Shown: one piece after another, positions 9,201-17,426 of the stretch
Layout: every line of letters starts with the position of its first letter
Position numbering within the stretch: position 1 is the stretch's first letter
Virus record (IMG/VR): IMGVR_UViG_3300024999_000086
Coordinates: 1-64,000 of that record
Strand: one strand, 5' to 3'
Source: a virus
DNA length: 64,000 nucleotides
Notes under the pieces: generated by a model
What the model was told of the DNA's origin: nothing
The model's database searches: none
The model's input: only the letters and a program-made list of their open reading frames with translations
Program-made: the position numbers and the translations under genes

Positions 9201-10549
9201 GCGGCGGGTCCGGGGTCAGGGATGATCTGTACATCGGGACAATCGCCGGCCGGCCACAGATCGCAATGGGCGGTGAGTACGTCATCAATCAGCGCTCTAC
9301 TCAGAAACACCTCTCGCTGCTGGAAGCGATCAACGCTGACAAATATCTGATTGGGGGCCCAACCCCGCCGGCAAGTCCGCCCGGGAGCACTCCGAAGCCG
9401 GGATCCCTGCTGAGCGGTGTCAGATCATCAAAGACTCCGGAGGATCTGCAGTCGCTGGTTGATATGCTGGATGATGTGACCCGGTCCATGCGCTTGATGA
9501 GTGGCACAGACCTGGCTAAGGAGATCTTAGAGATTCAGTATCGTTTCTACGATATGATCGAGGAGGCGAAGAAGCTTGGCGCCTCGGAGCAAGATCTGGC
9601 AAAGATCCGACGCCTGCAGGCGATGGAGATCGAGGAAGCAAACAAGAAGGTGGCCCAGGCCCGGTTCGAGTTCATGCGTGGGATCAACGACGAGATCAAC
9701 AATTTCGGGATGACTGATCTTGAGATTGCTCTGCGCGGGACTCGTCGAGAGATGCAGGAGCAGATCGCTGCAGCGAAAGCTCTGGGGCTCGGTGAGTCTG
9801 AACTGATGAAGATCAGGCAGTTGCAGCAGCTTAAGGCCGCTGAGCTTATTGAGGCCCATCGTAAAGAACAGGCAGAGTTCATGCTCAACATCACTGACCA
9901 GATCAAGATGATGGGTATGACGGAGTCAGAGAAGTCCTTATTCCAGCTTAATCGTGAGATGGAGGACATGATCCTTCAGGCGAAAGAGCTTGGTCTGGGT
10001 GAGTCTGAACTGGCAAAGATCCGGGAGCTCTACGGACTCAAGTCTTTGGAGGTGATGAACCAAGGATTGCTGGAGGCGGTCACGGCGATTGGATCGTTTA
10101 AGGATTCCATGGGTGGGATCGAAAGTGCTGCGTTGAAGTCGTCCACAGCGCAACAGAAGCTCTTCGACATCCTGACTCAGGCCAAGGCCGGCGACTTTAA
10201 AGGCGTTGAGACTATCGGCGAGGTCCTGAAAGATATCTCGATCGATAAGTCGAAATATGCTACGGCTGCGGACTACGCTCGGGATTATTGGAAGACGATG
10301 GGCGCGGTCAACCAGATCGAGAAGTTGACGAATAACAAGATCGCAGGCATCAACACAGAAGTTCCAACGATCAGCAGCCGCGACGCCGAGGCCAACCGCA
10401 AGAGCCAAGACGAGGTCAATACCAGGCTGGACGACCTCAGGGCGTCAGTAGTTGCCGGCAACGTCCAGAACTTGAAGAATACCCAGAAAACTGCCCGGAT
10501 GCTTGACCGATGGGAATCCATTGGTATGCCGGCAACCAGGGTGGCGTAA
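3260..10549 (+). CDS. Tape measure protein
   Basis: A 2,429-residue protein, by far the largest in the window, directly after the chaperone. The N-terminal half is Ala-rich coiled coil. A TP901-type core (AMEGLRHTPTELAAGMREFA and following, about residues 455-700) is visible. Hydrophobic segments lie near residues 424-452, 780-815 and 1615-1635. Three degenerate repeats beginning EAFGD or EAAFGN occur about 77 residues apart (near 1130, 1208 and 1285). Three more repeats near the C-terminus share the pattern 'AKxLGxxExxLxKIRxL' (about 2090-2280). The motif GGEYVINQRST near residue 2010 is common in such proteins. It sets tail length and is probably ejected with the DNA. Confidence 0.9.
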   Translation: MGQIDIGVSVSQRALQDIDKLAAGLQKTGKITDKTAASFKAGSKTISEFLQQVKALQTGFSGVLKMLQAGGAGFSEYLTQVQKATRESAALRSEFKKLTVDGFSYKKSLDGVLSTQLELILNQKAETIALGNLSSQMSKAAALRAKTIALLDGTALASAKVVAVKEAELAIAEATTVSIAREVLAMKSLVIAEAQLTDSQRLAALVTAGLAVEYDAVAVATAAQAKAALAAGAASAKNAAQNKVESLGLRELFDARVKMNVATAASIRAREMENAVAAKSVASKTQLFNIEAELAYLQGAEAKAVAATTITLERKLAVERYLFETEAQVTAGTIGLTRAVIEQTRVEAANQAVALGLAVAYDAQTVAYQAATGAVNANLGAQYSAAKAASTNAVANSQSAAATTQAGRAAAGASGAFTTYGSAVRGAAGAMSMLWFAYGQLLPLMAAFAGVRAAKEAMSLGVAFEYATTSIQSLSKDVEGALMPLDEIQQRLMAMEGLRHTPTELAAGMREFAKAGVAPAEALRDLATMSKFATIADMELGEAIKDVIGLTLAFQPTMKAATGKLFTFADAANMVAAAAMLSITEVDEMSNAFSHAAELGIVSKMRFEEVAASLAIMANAGIRGTKAATSLRTGMLKLQTAGDPVHKMFEKLGRKFNAFNEDGSVKNVVETFKELNKALAGVADEKRIAIFTKLFTARSMKAGAVLSQQVKELDAFILKLRQAAEGVGFIEEKYQDLAHTARAELDYLKVALEKMLLKPVNVEGLSEAISSIRMVVTDISPIFAVFASVIGAIGHDFINLIELAISFVKQLWDLVDGGISFAEVVDLLKTRFTDLVGFISNLNIVNLFREQFYSIDVLFINLGATAKTAAVTIQGVFESLGSMLMVIFGSAINWVIDKIFYIPDAINRMITMIGQATKDIPLLSSFYSPAMSAIGDNLTQAASAVKEAFKIDLSAENAQLKESGDLYASRIAAIKASTDALLAEKAAHYEASIAVDRLASSYGVLADQQQRLPSLGNPAAGGNLASKTLGYYFGAGSSGMSQGSAESPDWLKDSEQKLLDNLLPMRKAREEYEKGVEAILALQKKLEGTAQAISKADVGTMMSNLAAKTIGAGKAFKGSAESIRDFNTRVREAFGDTSQSYLSEYQKLQEKISDTSSKLKSAAEKEFGIGTPETAERMKVINSEMVKAYENADNLEKVALDDFSKKMEEAFGDASTGKLSAFDKMMEKIDDTVIKMESEIKKKFEGDDNGLARMRKELGLLKTEAQETAEELRKSDLKNNLEEIEAAFGNHAQRNMSEFDKELAKINKTYTDQKDAIAKKYPLEQATNATIEDRAAAMAKLDEQYQLAIQNSDILIKKSNNLWDGFALGVKDAIASTKTLGEVGYEVAGELKNAFHDTFVAAIKGDFESIGDLWDSLLDRMLDLFINWIADLIARWAMAQIGNVIMGAFGSGGGSGFGAVLGSLGAALAGNRGGSNGGVGAVGTLGTVAGTGYQMYTGESLSAAIAKGLYNYAFPRSTIAPYTPGSGQPLGSTGSPSGASPGAASAWQTSQNTYGVLSSQAGSLAPQATTALGWTYGATPTVASQVAQYGSYGVLQSQAAAPVAQSAAPAASSFSSYAGIIGAVVSMAIMAYSSQKKKMMPDEADMFNKAGFRPETFASLIGNEFQKTVIPYFGETNAKWDQASNSLIMLADADKAKSAREDNYFKKDPYVTPGALGMQWDETAPTWKKSNSAIREALQLLFDDAQSLERMALNIGKPETFEEFAVALEKLNVAIDPSTAEGLWEWAEASTPSFDKMKKSLTDLNLSSGEMHRALILLEDAAGSASGSSEELEKYLRSLGKTQEEVSQVMADYTGSAISRMRAAGEEYLAATNPVLYSLSMISQQMQEVYTDTSMLTSAVGVFGDEANTASNAIYTLNSVMGSLDYSLQDLDSSATQAGNAIGDAAYDIQAALRVITEGSISTGTTGVGTAEGSATGGLLRGGSGVRDDLYIGTIAGRPQIAMGGEYVINQRSTQKHLSLLEAINADKYLIGGPTPPASPPGSTPKPGSLLSGVRSSKTPEDLQSLVDMLDDVTRSMRLMSGTDLAKEILEIQYRFYDMIEEAKKLGASEQDLAKIRRLQAMEIEEANKKVAQARFEFMRGINDEINNFGMTDLEIALRGTRREMQEQIAAAKALGLGESELMKIRQLQQLKAAELIEAHRKEQAEFMLNITDQIKMMGMTESEKSLFQLNREMEDMILQAKELGLGESELAKIRELYGLKSLEVMNQGLLEAVTAIGSFKDSMGGIESAALKSSTAQQKLFDILTQAKAGDFKGVETIGEVLKDISIDKSKYATAADYARDYWKTMGAVNQIEKLTNNKIAGINTEVPTISSRDAEANRKSQDEVNTRLDDLRASVVAGNVQNLKNTQKTARMLDRWESIGMPATRVA

Positions 10550-10550
10550 T

Positions 10551-12131
10551 ATGAAAGTCATAAAGCCTATCGCGGTTACGGATGCAACCCTGTATGGGTG
10601 TTCAGAGCCTGAAGATGACTATGCTGCCTGGGCAATTGGGACGACCTATGGTGCCGGGGACAAGGTTATAGTTCTCAGTACGCACAAGATCTATGAGTCT
10701 CTGCAGGCGGCAAACACCGGAAACGATCCGACGACCGCAACAGACTGGTGGCTGGATCTGGGCCCGACGAACCGCTGGAAGATGTTTGACAAATCAGTGG
10801 GGTCGGTCACTGCCGCGAATAACTTCCTGATCGTGATGGTCAAACTGACCGATGCTGATTTTGTGGACTCTCTGGCTCTGCTGGATATCGTTGCCAATCA
10901 CGTAGTAATTGAACTCTTGGACGATGCTGTTTATGGGACGATGAGCCCAAGTGCCTCGGCCTCAGCAACAGCGAGCCCGTCAGGGGCAGCAAGTTTGAGT
11001 TCTTCTGTGTCGTCTAGCCCGACGACAAGCCCCTCGAGTAGCGCGTCTTCGAGCCCGAGTACATCAGCGTCTTCGAGCCCAAGCTCTTCGCCATCGTCCA
11101 GCCCGACGACGAGCCCGAGTACATCAGCGTCTTCGAGCCCGAGTTCTTCACCTTCGTCCAGCCCGACAACGAGCCCGAGCGCTTCAGTATCAGGGAGCCC
11201 GACGACTAGCCCAAGTTCGTCAGAAAGCGCAAGCCCGAGTTCTTCAGCCAGCAGCAGTTTGAGTGCTTCAACCAGCCCGTCTGGAGGACCAAGTGTCAGC
11301 GCCTCTGGGGGGCCCAGCACCAGCTCCAGCCTGTCAAATAGCCCATCAGCATCGCCGAGTGCCAGCGGGGGCAACTATCTGACCGACGGTGACGGGAACT
11401 TCTTGGTTGATGGGGCGGGCAACAGGTTGAAAGACGGCGGCGTCGGGGATGACGGTGGGGCCTCGTCTTCAGCTTCGTCGAGCGTATCCTCAAGCCCGAC
11501 GACAAGTTTGAGTTCTTCTGTGTCGTCTAGCCCAACAACAAGCCCGAGCTCGTCAGAGAGTGCAAGCCCAAGTTCGTCAGCCAGCGCCAGCCCTTACCCG
11601 GTTGGAGTGCTCTGGCACTATGAGACTGATTTGATATCTGCTCCGGATGAGACTGACAATGACTGGTATCAATATTTCTTCTCAGCACTGGAGAATCTCG
11701 AAGATTATTTGCTTCTGAATATGCCGACTTACACCAATGCAATCCTTAAAGTTACTCTAACCGGGACGACTGTAGAGGTGGGGACGTTCGCATTTGGAAA
11801 GTCAGTTTACATTGGGGAGACTCAGTGGGGGCTGCAGTTGGGTATACTGGACTATTCGACAAAAGAGACTGACGACTTTGGGGTGACTTCTGTTGTTGAA
11901 CGGGTTTATGCCGACAAGATGGAGTGTGATCTTTTTCTGGAACACAGCATGGTGAGGATGGTTAAGAAATTCCTTTCAAGTGTCAGGGCTACCCCCTGCG
12001 TTTGGATGGGCACCGAGGTCAGTACATTTTCCGAGTTAACAATTGTTTATGGATTCTATAAGAATTTTGATATAGTACTACAAGATTACGGTGGGAGTAT
12101 CTGCTCTCTCGAAATCGAAGGTTTAACTTAA
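10551..12131 (+). CDS. Tail-tip protein with N-terminal carbohydrate-binding module and internal Ser-rich insert
   Basis: The ATG at 10551, one base after the tape measure stop, is preferred to an earlier one inside the tape measure gene. Residues about 20-75 read AAWAIGTTYGAGDKV..HKIYESLQA..DWWLDLGPTNRW, like CBM5/12-type modules at the start of a widespread siphophage tail protein. The C-terminal part (DFGVTSVVERVYADKMECD, RATPCVWMG, YGFYKNF, SLEIEGLT) matches the rest of that protein. Between them lie two mucin-like Ser/Pro/Thr tracts, roughly residues 131-270 and 305-350, separated by a short Gly/Asp-rich stretch (YLTDGDGNFLVDG). The insertion inside a conserved protein is the odd feature. 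Confidence 0.65.
   Translation: MKVIKPIAVTDATLYGCSEPEDDYAAWAIGTTYGAGDKVIVLSTHKIYESLQAANTGNDPTTATDWWLDLGPTNRWKMFDKSVGSVTAANNFLIVMVKLTDADFVDSLALLDIVANHVVIELLDDAVYGTMSPSASASATASPSGAASLSSSVSSSPTTSPSSSASSSPSTSASSSPSSSPSSSPTTSPSTSASSSPSSSPSSSPTTSPSASVSGSPTTSPSSSESASPSSSASSSLSASTSPSGGPSVSASGGPSTSSSLSNSPSASPSASGGNYLTDGDGNFLVDGAGNRLKDGGVGDDGGASSSASSSVSSSPTTSLSSSVSSSPTTSPSSSESASPSSSASASPYPVGVLWHYETDLISAPDETDNDWYQYFFSALENLEDYLLLNMPTYTNAILKVTLTGTTVEVGTFAFGKSVYIGETQWGLQLGILDYSTKETDDFGVTSVVERVYADKMECDLFLEHSMVRMVKKFLSSVRATPCVWMGTEVSTFSELTIVYGFYKNFDIVLQDYGGSICSLEIEGLT
10944..11595 (+). repeat. Two mucin-like Ser/Pro/Thr coding tracts in tail-tip gene
   Basis: The codon pairs AGC-CCG, TCG-TCC and ACG-ACG are reiterated to encode SSPTTSPSSSASSSP-type units. 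The segments 10944-11370 and 11458-11595 are separated by a non-repetitive linker. Near-identical DNA blocks recur inside each tract and in the genes at 17.3-18.2 kb. Confidence 0.85.
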
Positions 12132-12142
12132 AGAGGCCCAGC

Positions 12143-12943
12143 ATGACTATCTCAGCCCTTCCATCAGCCCCAAATAAAAATACTGACAGTGCTTCAGCGT
12201 TCAACACAAAAGCGAATGCCTGGGTCGCAGCATTATCAACGTTCGTGACCGAGGCCAACGCCTTGGAGGCCAACGTCAACAGTCGAGAGACTCTGGCGAC
12301 TGCCGCGGCGGTAACTGCTTCGGCAGCCTCAGCGACGGCGACGACAAAAGCCGCAGAATCGTTGGCCAGTGCGGCGACGGCTGTGGCTGCTCCGGGGACG
12401 AGCGCGACGAGTACGACCAGCCTGACGATTGGTACCGGGTCGAAGTCACTGACGATCCAAGCAGGGAAATCTCTGGTCGTCGGGATGAAGGTTATCATCG
12501 CCTGGACAAACTCTCCCACGTATTATATGTATGGGACGATCACAGCCTACAATTCTACCACTGGGTCACTGGTGGTCATGTCTGAGGCATTCAGTGGCGC
12601 AGGGACAACTTCAGCGTGGACGATCTCCTTGACGGCGCCGGCAGTTGGTCTTGGCCTCGGGCAGACTTGGCAGGAAATGGGGAGTGCCAGGGCTTTTAAT
12701 ACAACATATACAAACACAACAGGCAAACCACTTGTGGTCTCTGTTACTGGGTACACAACAGATGAAAATCCATTAGCCGGGTTGTCTTTGTATGTTGATT
12801 CTACGTTGCTTGGAATATCAGCACAAGTAAGTACTATTACAACACACTATGTAGTGATTTCAGGTATAGTGCCAATTGGGTCAACATATAGAGTAACAGC
12901 TTTAGGTTCTATATTCAAGACTTCTTGGGCCGAACTGCGATAA
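12143..12943 (+). CDS. Putative tail fibre protein
   Basis: A 266-residue protein with an AAGAGG ribosome-binding site just after the tail-tip gene. Residues 1-90 are an Ala/Thr-rich helical stalk (NTKANAWVAALSTFVTEANALEA and following), typical of phage fibres near the tail tip. The remainder is predicted beta structure with Gly/Thr/Ser-rich strands (GTGSKSLTIQAGKSLVVG) and a jelly-roll-like C-terminus. This architecture fits a trimeric side or tip fibre. No receptor specificity can be inferred. Confidence 0.6.
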   Translation: MTISALPSAPNKNTDSASAFNTKANAWVAALSTFVTEANALEANVNSRETLATAAAVTASAASATATTKAAESLASAATAVAAPGTSATSTTSLTIGTGSKSLTIQAGKSLVVGMKVIIAWTNSPTYYMYGTITAYNSTTGSLVVMSEAFSGAGTTSAWTISLTAPAVGLGLGQTWQEMGSARAFNTTYTNTTGKPLVVSVTGYTTDENPLAGLSLYVDSTLLGISAQVSTITTHYVVISGIVPIGSTYRVTALGSIFKTSWAELR

Positions 12944-12978
12944 CAATGAAATCTACAACAAATAGTCGGAGAACCGCT

Positions 12979-13842
12979 ATGAAGAGATTTTTAATAACAG
13001 CAATACTCTTGCTGACGGCTTGCAGCACAGCCCGGGCCGACTTTGACATCACGGCCTTGCCTGATCACACGGCGCCGGCGGCAGCAACTGACGGGCTGGT
13101 GGTCTACAAGTACTCTGCGGCAGAGGGCAGCCGAGTGCAGGAGGTCAAGGCCTCGGCCGACGCCGGGCAGTGTCTGTCGGGGACGTGGACCTGGGTTGAT
13201 TTTCAACCGCTTGACACTTCCCTGACTCAGATCTCCGGGTTGACGCTTTCTCAAGGCGACATCCTTTACTATGACGGATCAGCGATCACGAACCTTGGTC
13301 CGGGGGACGCCGGCAAGCTGTTGCAGACAAACGGGGTTGGGGCCAACCCCACTTGGACAAGTGCAATCGCCTTGGATGTTTTTGGTTTGCCAAACGGTGT
13401 GGCCCCGACGGTTGACGAAACGGGCGAAACCGCGATCGACACCACCAGCGATCAACTTCTTTATTACGGTGGGGCGAAGCGAGTACTGACGTATAAAGAG
13501 CCACTATGCATCACCGTTGAAAATCTCGCTGCTGCCGATGATGATTATGCCTATTTTTCCTGGCCTTATGCAGTGACCATCACTGGGCTGTGGTGCCATT
13601 ATCGAGGTACTGGTTCAACTCCGGCGACAATCACCTTGGAAGACGGGGCCGGGAATGCAATGACTATTACCGATACAGCCGCGACTTGTGCGGCATCAAC
13701 AACGACTGCAACACCAAAGACTGTCACAGCGGCAAATGGGCTTACGGCATATGAGATGCTGGCTTTTAACGTAACAAATGCAGTGAGCCCGGAGACAGAC
13801 GAATATACGATATGTGTCAGTTATACTGTGGATGCCGACTGA
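12979..13842 (+). CDS. Fibre-like protein with lipoprotein signal peptide
   Basis: The start at 12979 is chosen because a GGAGA site lies 8 nt upstream and the protein then begins with a classical signal peptide, MKRFLITAILLLTACSTARA, containing a lipobox (LTAC). The mature 270 residues are beta-rich and Thr/Ala-rich, like phage fibre distal parts (SQGDILYYDGSAITNLG and VGANPTWT motifs are common in such fibres). The stop overlaps the next start (TGATG). Export or membrane anchoring of a protein encoded among tail fibres is unusual. Confidence 0.55.
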   Translation: MKRFLITAILLLTACSTARADFDITALPDHTAPAAATDGLVVYKYSAAEGSRVQEVKASADAGQCLSGTWTWVDFQPLDTSLTQISGLTLSQGDILYYDGSAITNLGPGDAGKLLQTNGVGANPTWTSAIALDVFGLPNGVAPTVDETGETAIDTTSDQLLYYGGAKRVLTYKEPLCITVENLAAADDDYAYFSWPYAVTITGLWCHYRGTGSTPATITLEDGAGNAMTITDTAATCAASTTTATPKTVTAANGLTAYEMLAFNVTNAVSPETDEYTICVSYTVDAD

Positions 13843-14585
13843 TGAAGTATTTATTGGCAGCAGTCCTTATACTGCTCACATGGTCAGACAGTTTTGCGGC
13901 GAGCGGTATTCTCGTGCGCAGGAGTACCGCTTGTACTACTCCTGCGAATGGGGATGAGCTGAGTGAGGGCTTTGAGGGAGGCTACGAAGCCGCGGGTTGG
14001 ACAGAGACAGTAGGCACAGGCGGGACGCTGACCGAGAATTACACTCTGACGGGAACTGCGCCGGCAGGGTCATGCCTTGTGGGCCTTTATTCTGCAGCCA
14101 TCGCCGGTGCAAGTAACATGACTTACGCCACCTGGGACGCAGGAGCACCAATATCTAGGGCCGGAAGTCTTGATATTACCGGGAGTATCAGGGTCAACTC
14201 AAGCACACTCCCCGCCAACGACGATGCACTTACTGTTCTGCACTGGAGTAACTATAGCACCAGTGATGCTGCTGGCTTGGCAATGGTTAAACTCATCGAC
14301 GATAACGGAACGTTGATGATTAAAGCTCAAGGCGCAGGGAATAGCGCCGAGGTTGCTATCACAACTGGAATTTGGTACAGTTTTGTTCTGCACCTTGATG
14401 GTACCGCGGCAAGTTCGTATTTTCAGATAGACGCCGGAACAACTTGCGATGCTGCTAGCGAATGTACTTTCGCCAGATTTGATTCTGCTGATGGGCAGTA
14501 TTTGCACACTGGGCCTGGATATCAACTCGATACAGACGAAGCAGCCGCAATAGAATGGGGGGGCATATGGGTAAATACGCCGTAA
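13842..14585 (+). CDS. Secreted lectin-like (LamG/ConA-fold) protein
   Basis: A 247-residue protein starting at the ATG overlapping the previous stop. It has a Sec signal peptide (MKYLLAAVLILLTWSDSFAA) with an SFAA cleavage region. The mature part has paired Cys residues and a beta-sandwich-like sequence. The segment WYSFVLHLDGTAASSYFQID resembles LamG/concanavalin-like sugar-binding domains. Position among fibres suggests adhesion, but the fold call is an impression from pattern only. Confidence 0.45.
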   Translation: MKYLLAAVLILLTWSDSFAASGILVRRSTACTTPANGDELSEGFEGGYEAAGWTETVGTGGTLTENYTLTGTAPAGSCLVGLYSAAIAGASNMTYATWDAGAPISRAGSLDITGSIRVNSSTLPANDDALTVLHWSNYSTSDAAGLAMVKLIDDNGTLMIKAQGAGNSAEVAITTGIWYSFVLHLDGTAASSYFQIDAGTTCDAASECTFARFDSADGQYLHTGPGYQLDTDEAAAIEWGGIWVNTP

Positions 14586-16639
14586 TTTTTCTGATACTCC
14601 TTTTTCCATCATTGGCTCTGGCCTATTCGCCTGTTGCCAGGTTCGACGTAGTTCCATACCAGCGGATTGAGTATGGGGCTTCACTTAATGTCGGAGTTGC
14701 GGCATTTTCTAAGCCAGGGATTGCATCAGTTGACTTTGTTGCATCTGGCCAGGGGTATAGTGGAGGAACAAAGACAGCAACCTCCATGACCTTGAATTCG
14801 ACCACGGATACCTGGGAATACTGGGTTAATTTCCCCGCCTCTGAGTTTACCGGAAACGGGGCTATTACTATCACCGCCACCGTTACCGACAACGAGGCCA
14901 ATGAAAGAGTATTGACCCTATCTTTGCTGGTCTATGGGGCCTCTGCTTTCACTCCAGTGACAGCTTGGGTTGATCCAGCGGGCAACAATACTACCTGCAT
15001 GGTAAACGATGAAGGGGCACCATGCTTGACCGTAGCCGGGGCAATAACCAAAATCCAAGCGGCAAATGGCGGCGTTTCGGACGGTGCGATTATCTATCTC
15101 GAGGAGGGCACTTACTCGGTAGCCTCTACATCAGCAAGCACGTCAAGCCAATGGTTAACAATCACGAAAGACGATACTGCGGCAGTTGCAAATGTAATAA
15201 TCAATACTGGACAGATAACAACCGGGTATCTCAAATATGATAGCGTGACTCTGCAAAGTCTGGGCAGTGCCCTGTATGTCGCCAATAGTAGTTCAACACG
15301 GTTATGGACGAATAGTTGTAGAAGAATTGGTTCTGGAAGAGGTACTGTCAATACAAACCCAGTGCATCTCAGCGACGAGAACAATCATTATAGTACTAAT
15401 GACTACACCTATGATGCTGACTATGCCTATAGGAAGGCAGCATTGGTCAGAGGTGCCACAATCTCGTTTATTGGTAATGATGTATTTGAGAATACACCTT
15501 TTATTGTCAACTGTACTGCTGATGATGTCGATAATATTGACAACCCGTCATGGCACGCAGATGCATTTCAAACTTTTACAGGGACAACGCTTGCCCCTCC
15601 GGATAACAGAATTGTCTATAATTACAAGGCAACAGACTTACATTATGAAGCTATTTTTATGCGGTCTGATACTGGAACTGCAACGGACAACGCATTTGTA
15701 AATGTATTTCTTGAGATGCGCGATCCTTGTACAGTTAATGAAACTGGCAGCTGTGTTTTTACTGATTTTCAGCTTTATTACAACTGGGATCACCTGATAA
15801 TGTGGAACAATACATTTATAGGTGGACATAGCACAATATCACCAACATCAACCCTTACAAATGTTTCCTGGGTTGGTAATGTTTTCTGGCAGTTTGCTCA
15901 AGACACAGACATCAGCAACCTGGCTATTACTCAACTTGCGAATGGGAATGCTGGTGGGAACGAGGTTTTGTATAACCATTATGAGTATGTAAAACTTGAG
16001 ACAGGTGAGTGCACACCAAATAGTAAATTTACACAAGCGGGGTATACCTGCCCAAAAAATTATACAAAACGTCCTGACTCTGGAGCAACCGCTACCTATT
16101 CAACAGGCGGGGGGGTAACTGACGGCGACTATACATCGGAAACCTTTACTTATCCTGTTGGTGACACCCTGACATATAAATTCTCTCCACGAGTTCCAGT
16201 TGATATTTACAACGTAGCTCGCGGAACCTTGTCCAGCATTGGGGCCGTAGAGCCGGTGTTTTCTGGGCCCGTTCGTTCAGCCGGTGCCCCGTCTTCGACG
16301 GTCAGTTATGCGGCAACGACTACGATATCATTGTTTACTGCAACAACCGCAACATGCAAATATGGGACTGTAGCAGAGACTGACTATAGTTCAATAGCTA
16401 ACACGTTTGAGTCTACTGCATCTCAGTGGCATACTCAAACAGGGGTGGCTGTGTCTCCAGGAACTAACACCTTTTATGTAAGATGTACTGATGGATCTCA
16501 TGAAAATCTTACTGACTATGTTATCAGCTTTAATATGTTGAGTCAAAGTTCTGCCCGAGTGGGATTAAGTTTGACTGGTACCGGGAAGTTTACTCCCTCA
16601 ACGATAGGAACCGGGAAGTTGATAATCTCAGCGCCTTAA
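14567..16639 (+). CDS. Secreted parallel beta-helix (pectate-lyase-like) protein
   Basis: A 690-residue protein whose ATG at 14567 follows a G-rich ribosome-binding site and overlaps the previous gene by 19 nt. It begins with a signal peptide (MGKYAVIFLILLFPSLALA). An Ig-like domain spans about residues 20-125. A right-handed beta-helix follows (NNTTCMVNDEGAPCLTVAGA, then the polysaccharide-lyase-like HADAFQTF near residue 325). The gene is visibly AT-richer than its neighbours, suggesting separate acquisition. In phages such folds form receptor-binding or polysaccharide-degrading tailspikes; catalytic residues were not identified. Confidence 0.55.
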   Translation: MGKYAVIFLILLFPSLALAYSPVARFDVVPYQRIEYGASLNVGVAAFSKPGIASVDFVASGQGYSGGTKTATSMTLNSTTDTWEYWVNFPASEFTGNGAITITATVTDNEANERVLTLSLLVYGASAFTPVTAWVDPAGNNTTCMVNDEGAPCLTVAGAITKIQAANGGVSDGAIIYLEEGTYSVASTSASTSSQWLTITKDDTAAVANVIINTGQITTGYLKYDSVTLQSLGSALYVANSSSTRLWTNSCRRIGSGRGTVNTNPVHLSDENNHYSTNDYTYDADYAYRKAALVRGATISFIGNDVFENTPFIVNCTADDVDNIDNPSWHADAFQTFTGTTLAPPDNRIVYNYKATDLHYEAIFMRSDTGTATDNAFVNVFLEMRDPCTVNETGSCVFTDFQLYYNWDHLIMWNNTFIGGHSTISPTSTLTNVSWVGNVFWQFAQDTDISNLAITQLANGNAGGNEVLYNHYEYVKLETGECTPNSKFTQAGYTCPKNYTKRPDSGATATYSTGGGVTDGDYTSETFTYPVGDTLTYKFSPRVPVDIYNVARGTLSSIGAVEPVFSGPVRSAGAPSSTVSYAATTTISLFTATTATCKYGTVAETDYSSIANTFESTASQWHTQTGVAVSPGTNTFYVRCTDGSHENLTDYVISFNMLSQSSARVGLSLTGTGKFTPSTIGTGKLIISAP

Positions 16640-16743
16640 AATAATATTGGTGACCCCTTCAATAACGTTCGAAAAAGGGGTATATAGAAATATGGGAGCA
16701 ATCCTAATGCCCATGGAAGAAACGTAATCACAGGAGAAAAGCA

Positions 16744-17415
16744 ATGGAACTTCAAGCCCCGTATCACTTGTTCGGAAATGTCCGAGGCAACAGCTATGTC
16801 AGGGTCGACCCGGTCACCGGCCTTGTGACGTTCAAAGGGCTGGCCAGGCCTTATCTCGGGCTGTGGATTCCATTGACAGCCATGGAGCCGACGTCGGCCC
16901 CGGATTACGACGCGACCAACTTCGGGTACCTTTTCCCGAACAACAGCACCACAGAGTTCCTGACCGCGAACATTGCCCTGGACCATGACTACGCCCCCGG
17001 GACGTCGCTTTATCCCAGGATACTCTGGCACCAGGCTGCAGCGACGCCCCCGGCGTGGAAGATCTCCTACCGGTGGTTGAATCCTGGTGAACAGGTGGGC
17101 GCCTTCACCACGGCGACGGCAACCGGGCAGGAGTACACCTACATCCAAGGCACAATCCTGCAGACATCATATTTCCCGACTATCCCGGGCGCGGGCAAGA
17201 AGATGGGCAGCATTCTGCAGGTCAAGCTCTACCGCGACGACGCGGTATTGGCCGGCGATGCTCTGGCGATCGCCTTTGGCGTGTTCAAAAAGGTCGACAG
17301 CCTGGGGTCGCAGACGTTGACGTTGAAGAGTGTCCCGGGCGCCCAGGTGTCGTCGTCACCGTCAGCTTCAGCTAGCGCCAGCCCGAGCGCTTCACCATCA
17401 GCTTCAGCTTCCTAA
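16744..17415 (+). CDS. Virion beta-sandwich protein with Ser-rich C-terminus
   Basis: A 223-residue protein with an AGGAGAA site 5 nt upstream. Residues 1-195 look like a single beta-sandwich (PRILWHQAAATPPAWKISYRW is typical of a recurrent phage structural family). The last about 25 residues are SPSASAS repeats like those of the tail tube. It forms a pair with the next gene, immediately upstream of the glycosyltransferase block. It may be a virion decoration or fibre component; no enzymatic motif is visible. Confidence 0.5.
   Translation: MELQAPYHLFGNVRGNSYVRVDPVTGLVTFKGLARPYLGLWIPLTAMEPTSAPDYDATNFGYLFPNNSTTEFLTANIALDHDYAPGTSLYPRILWHQAAATPPAWKISYRWLNPGEQVGAFTTATATGQEYTYIQGTILQTSYFPTIPGAGKKMGSILQVKLYRDDAVLAGDALAIAFGVFKKVDSLGSQTLTLKSVPGAQVSSSPSASASASPSASPSASAS
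17342..17412 (+). repeat. Ser/Ala/Pro-rich coding tract
   Basis: Short in-frame repetition encoding SSSPSASASASPSAS at the C-terminus of the upstream virion protein. Codon reiteration is the same kind as in the other tracts. Confidence 0.8.
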
Positions 17416-17426
17416 GGGGGTAGCCA

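Noticed and set aside
16645-16690. ACCCCTT...AAGGGGT hairpin after the beta-helix gene
   Set aside because: The loop is long and no T-run follows, and nearby -35/-10 matches are poor. Neither a terminator nor a promoter can be supported.
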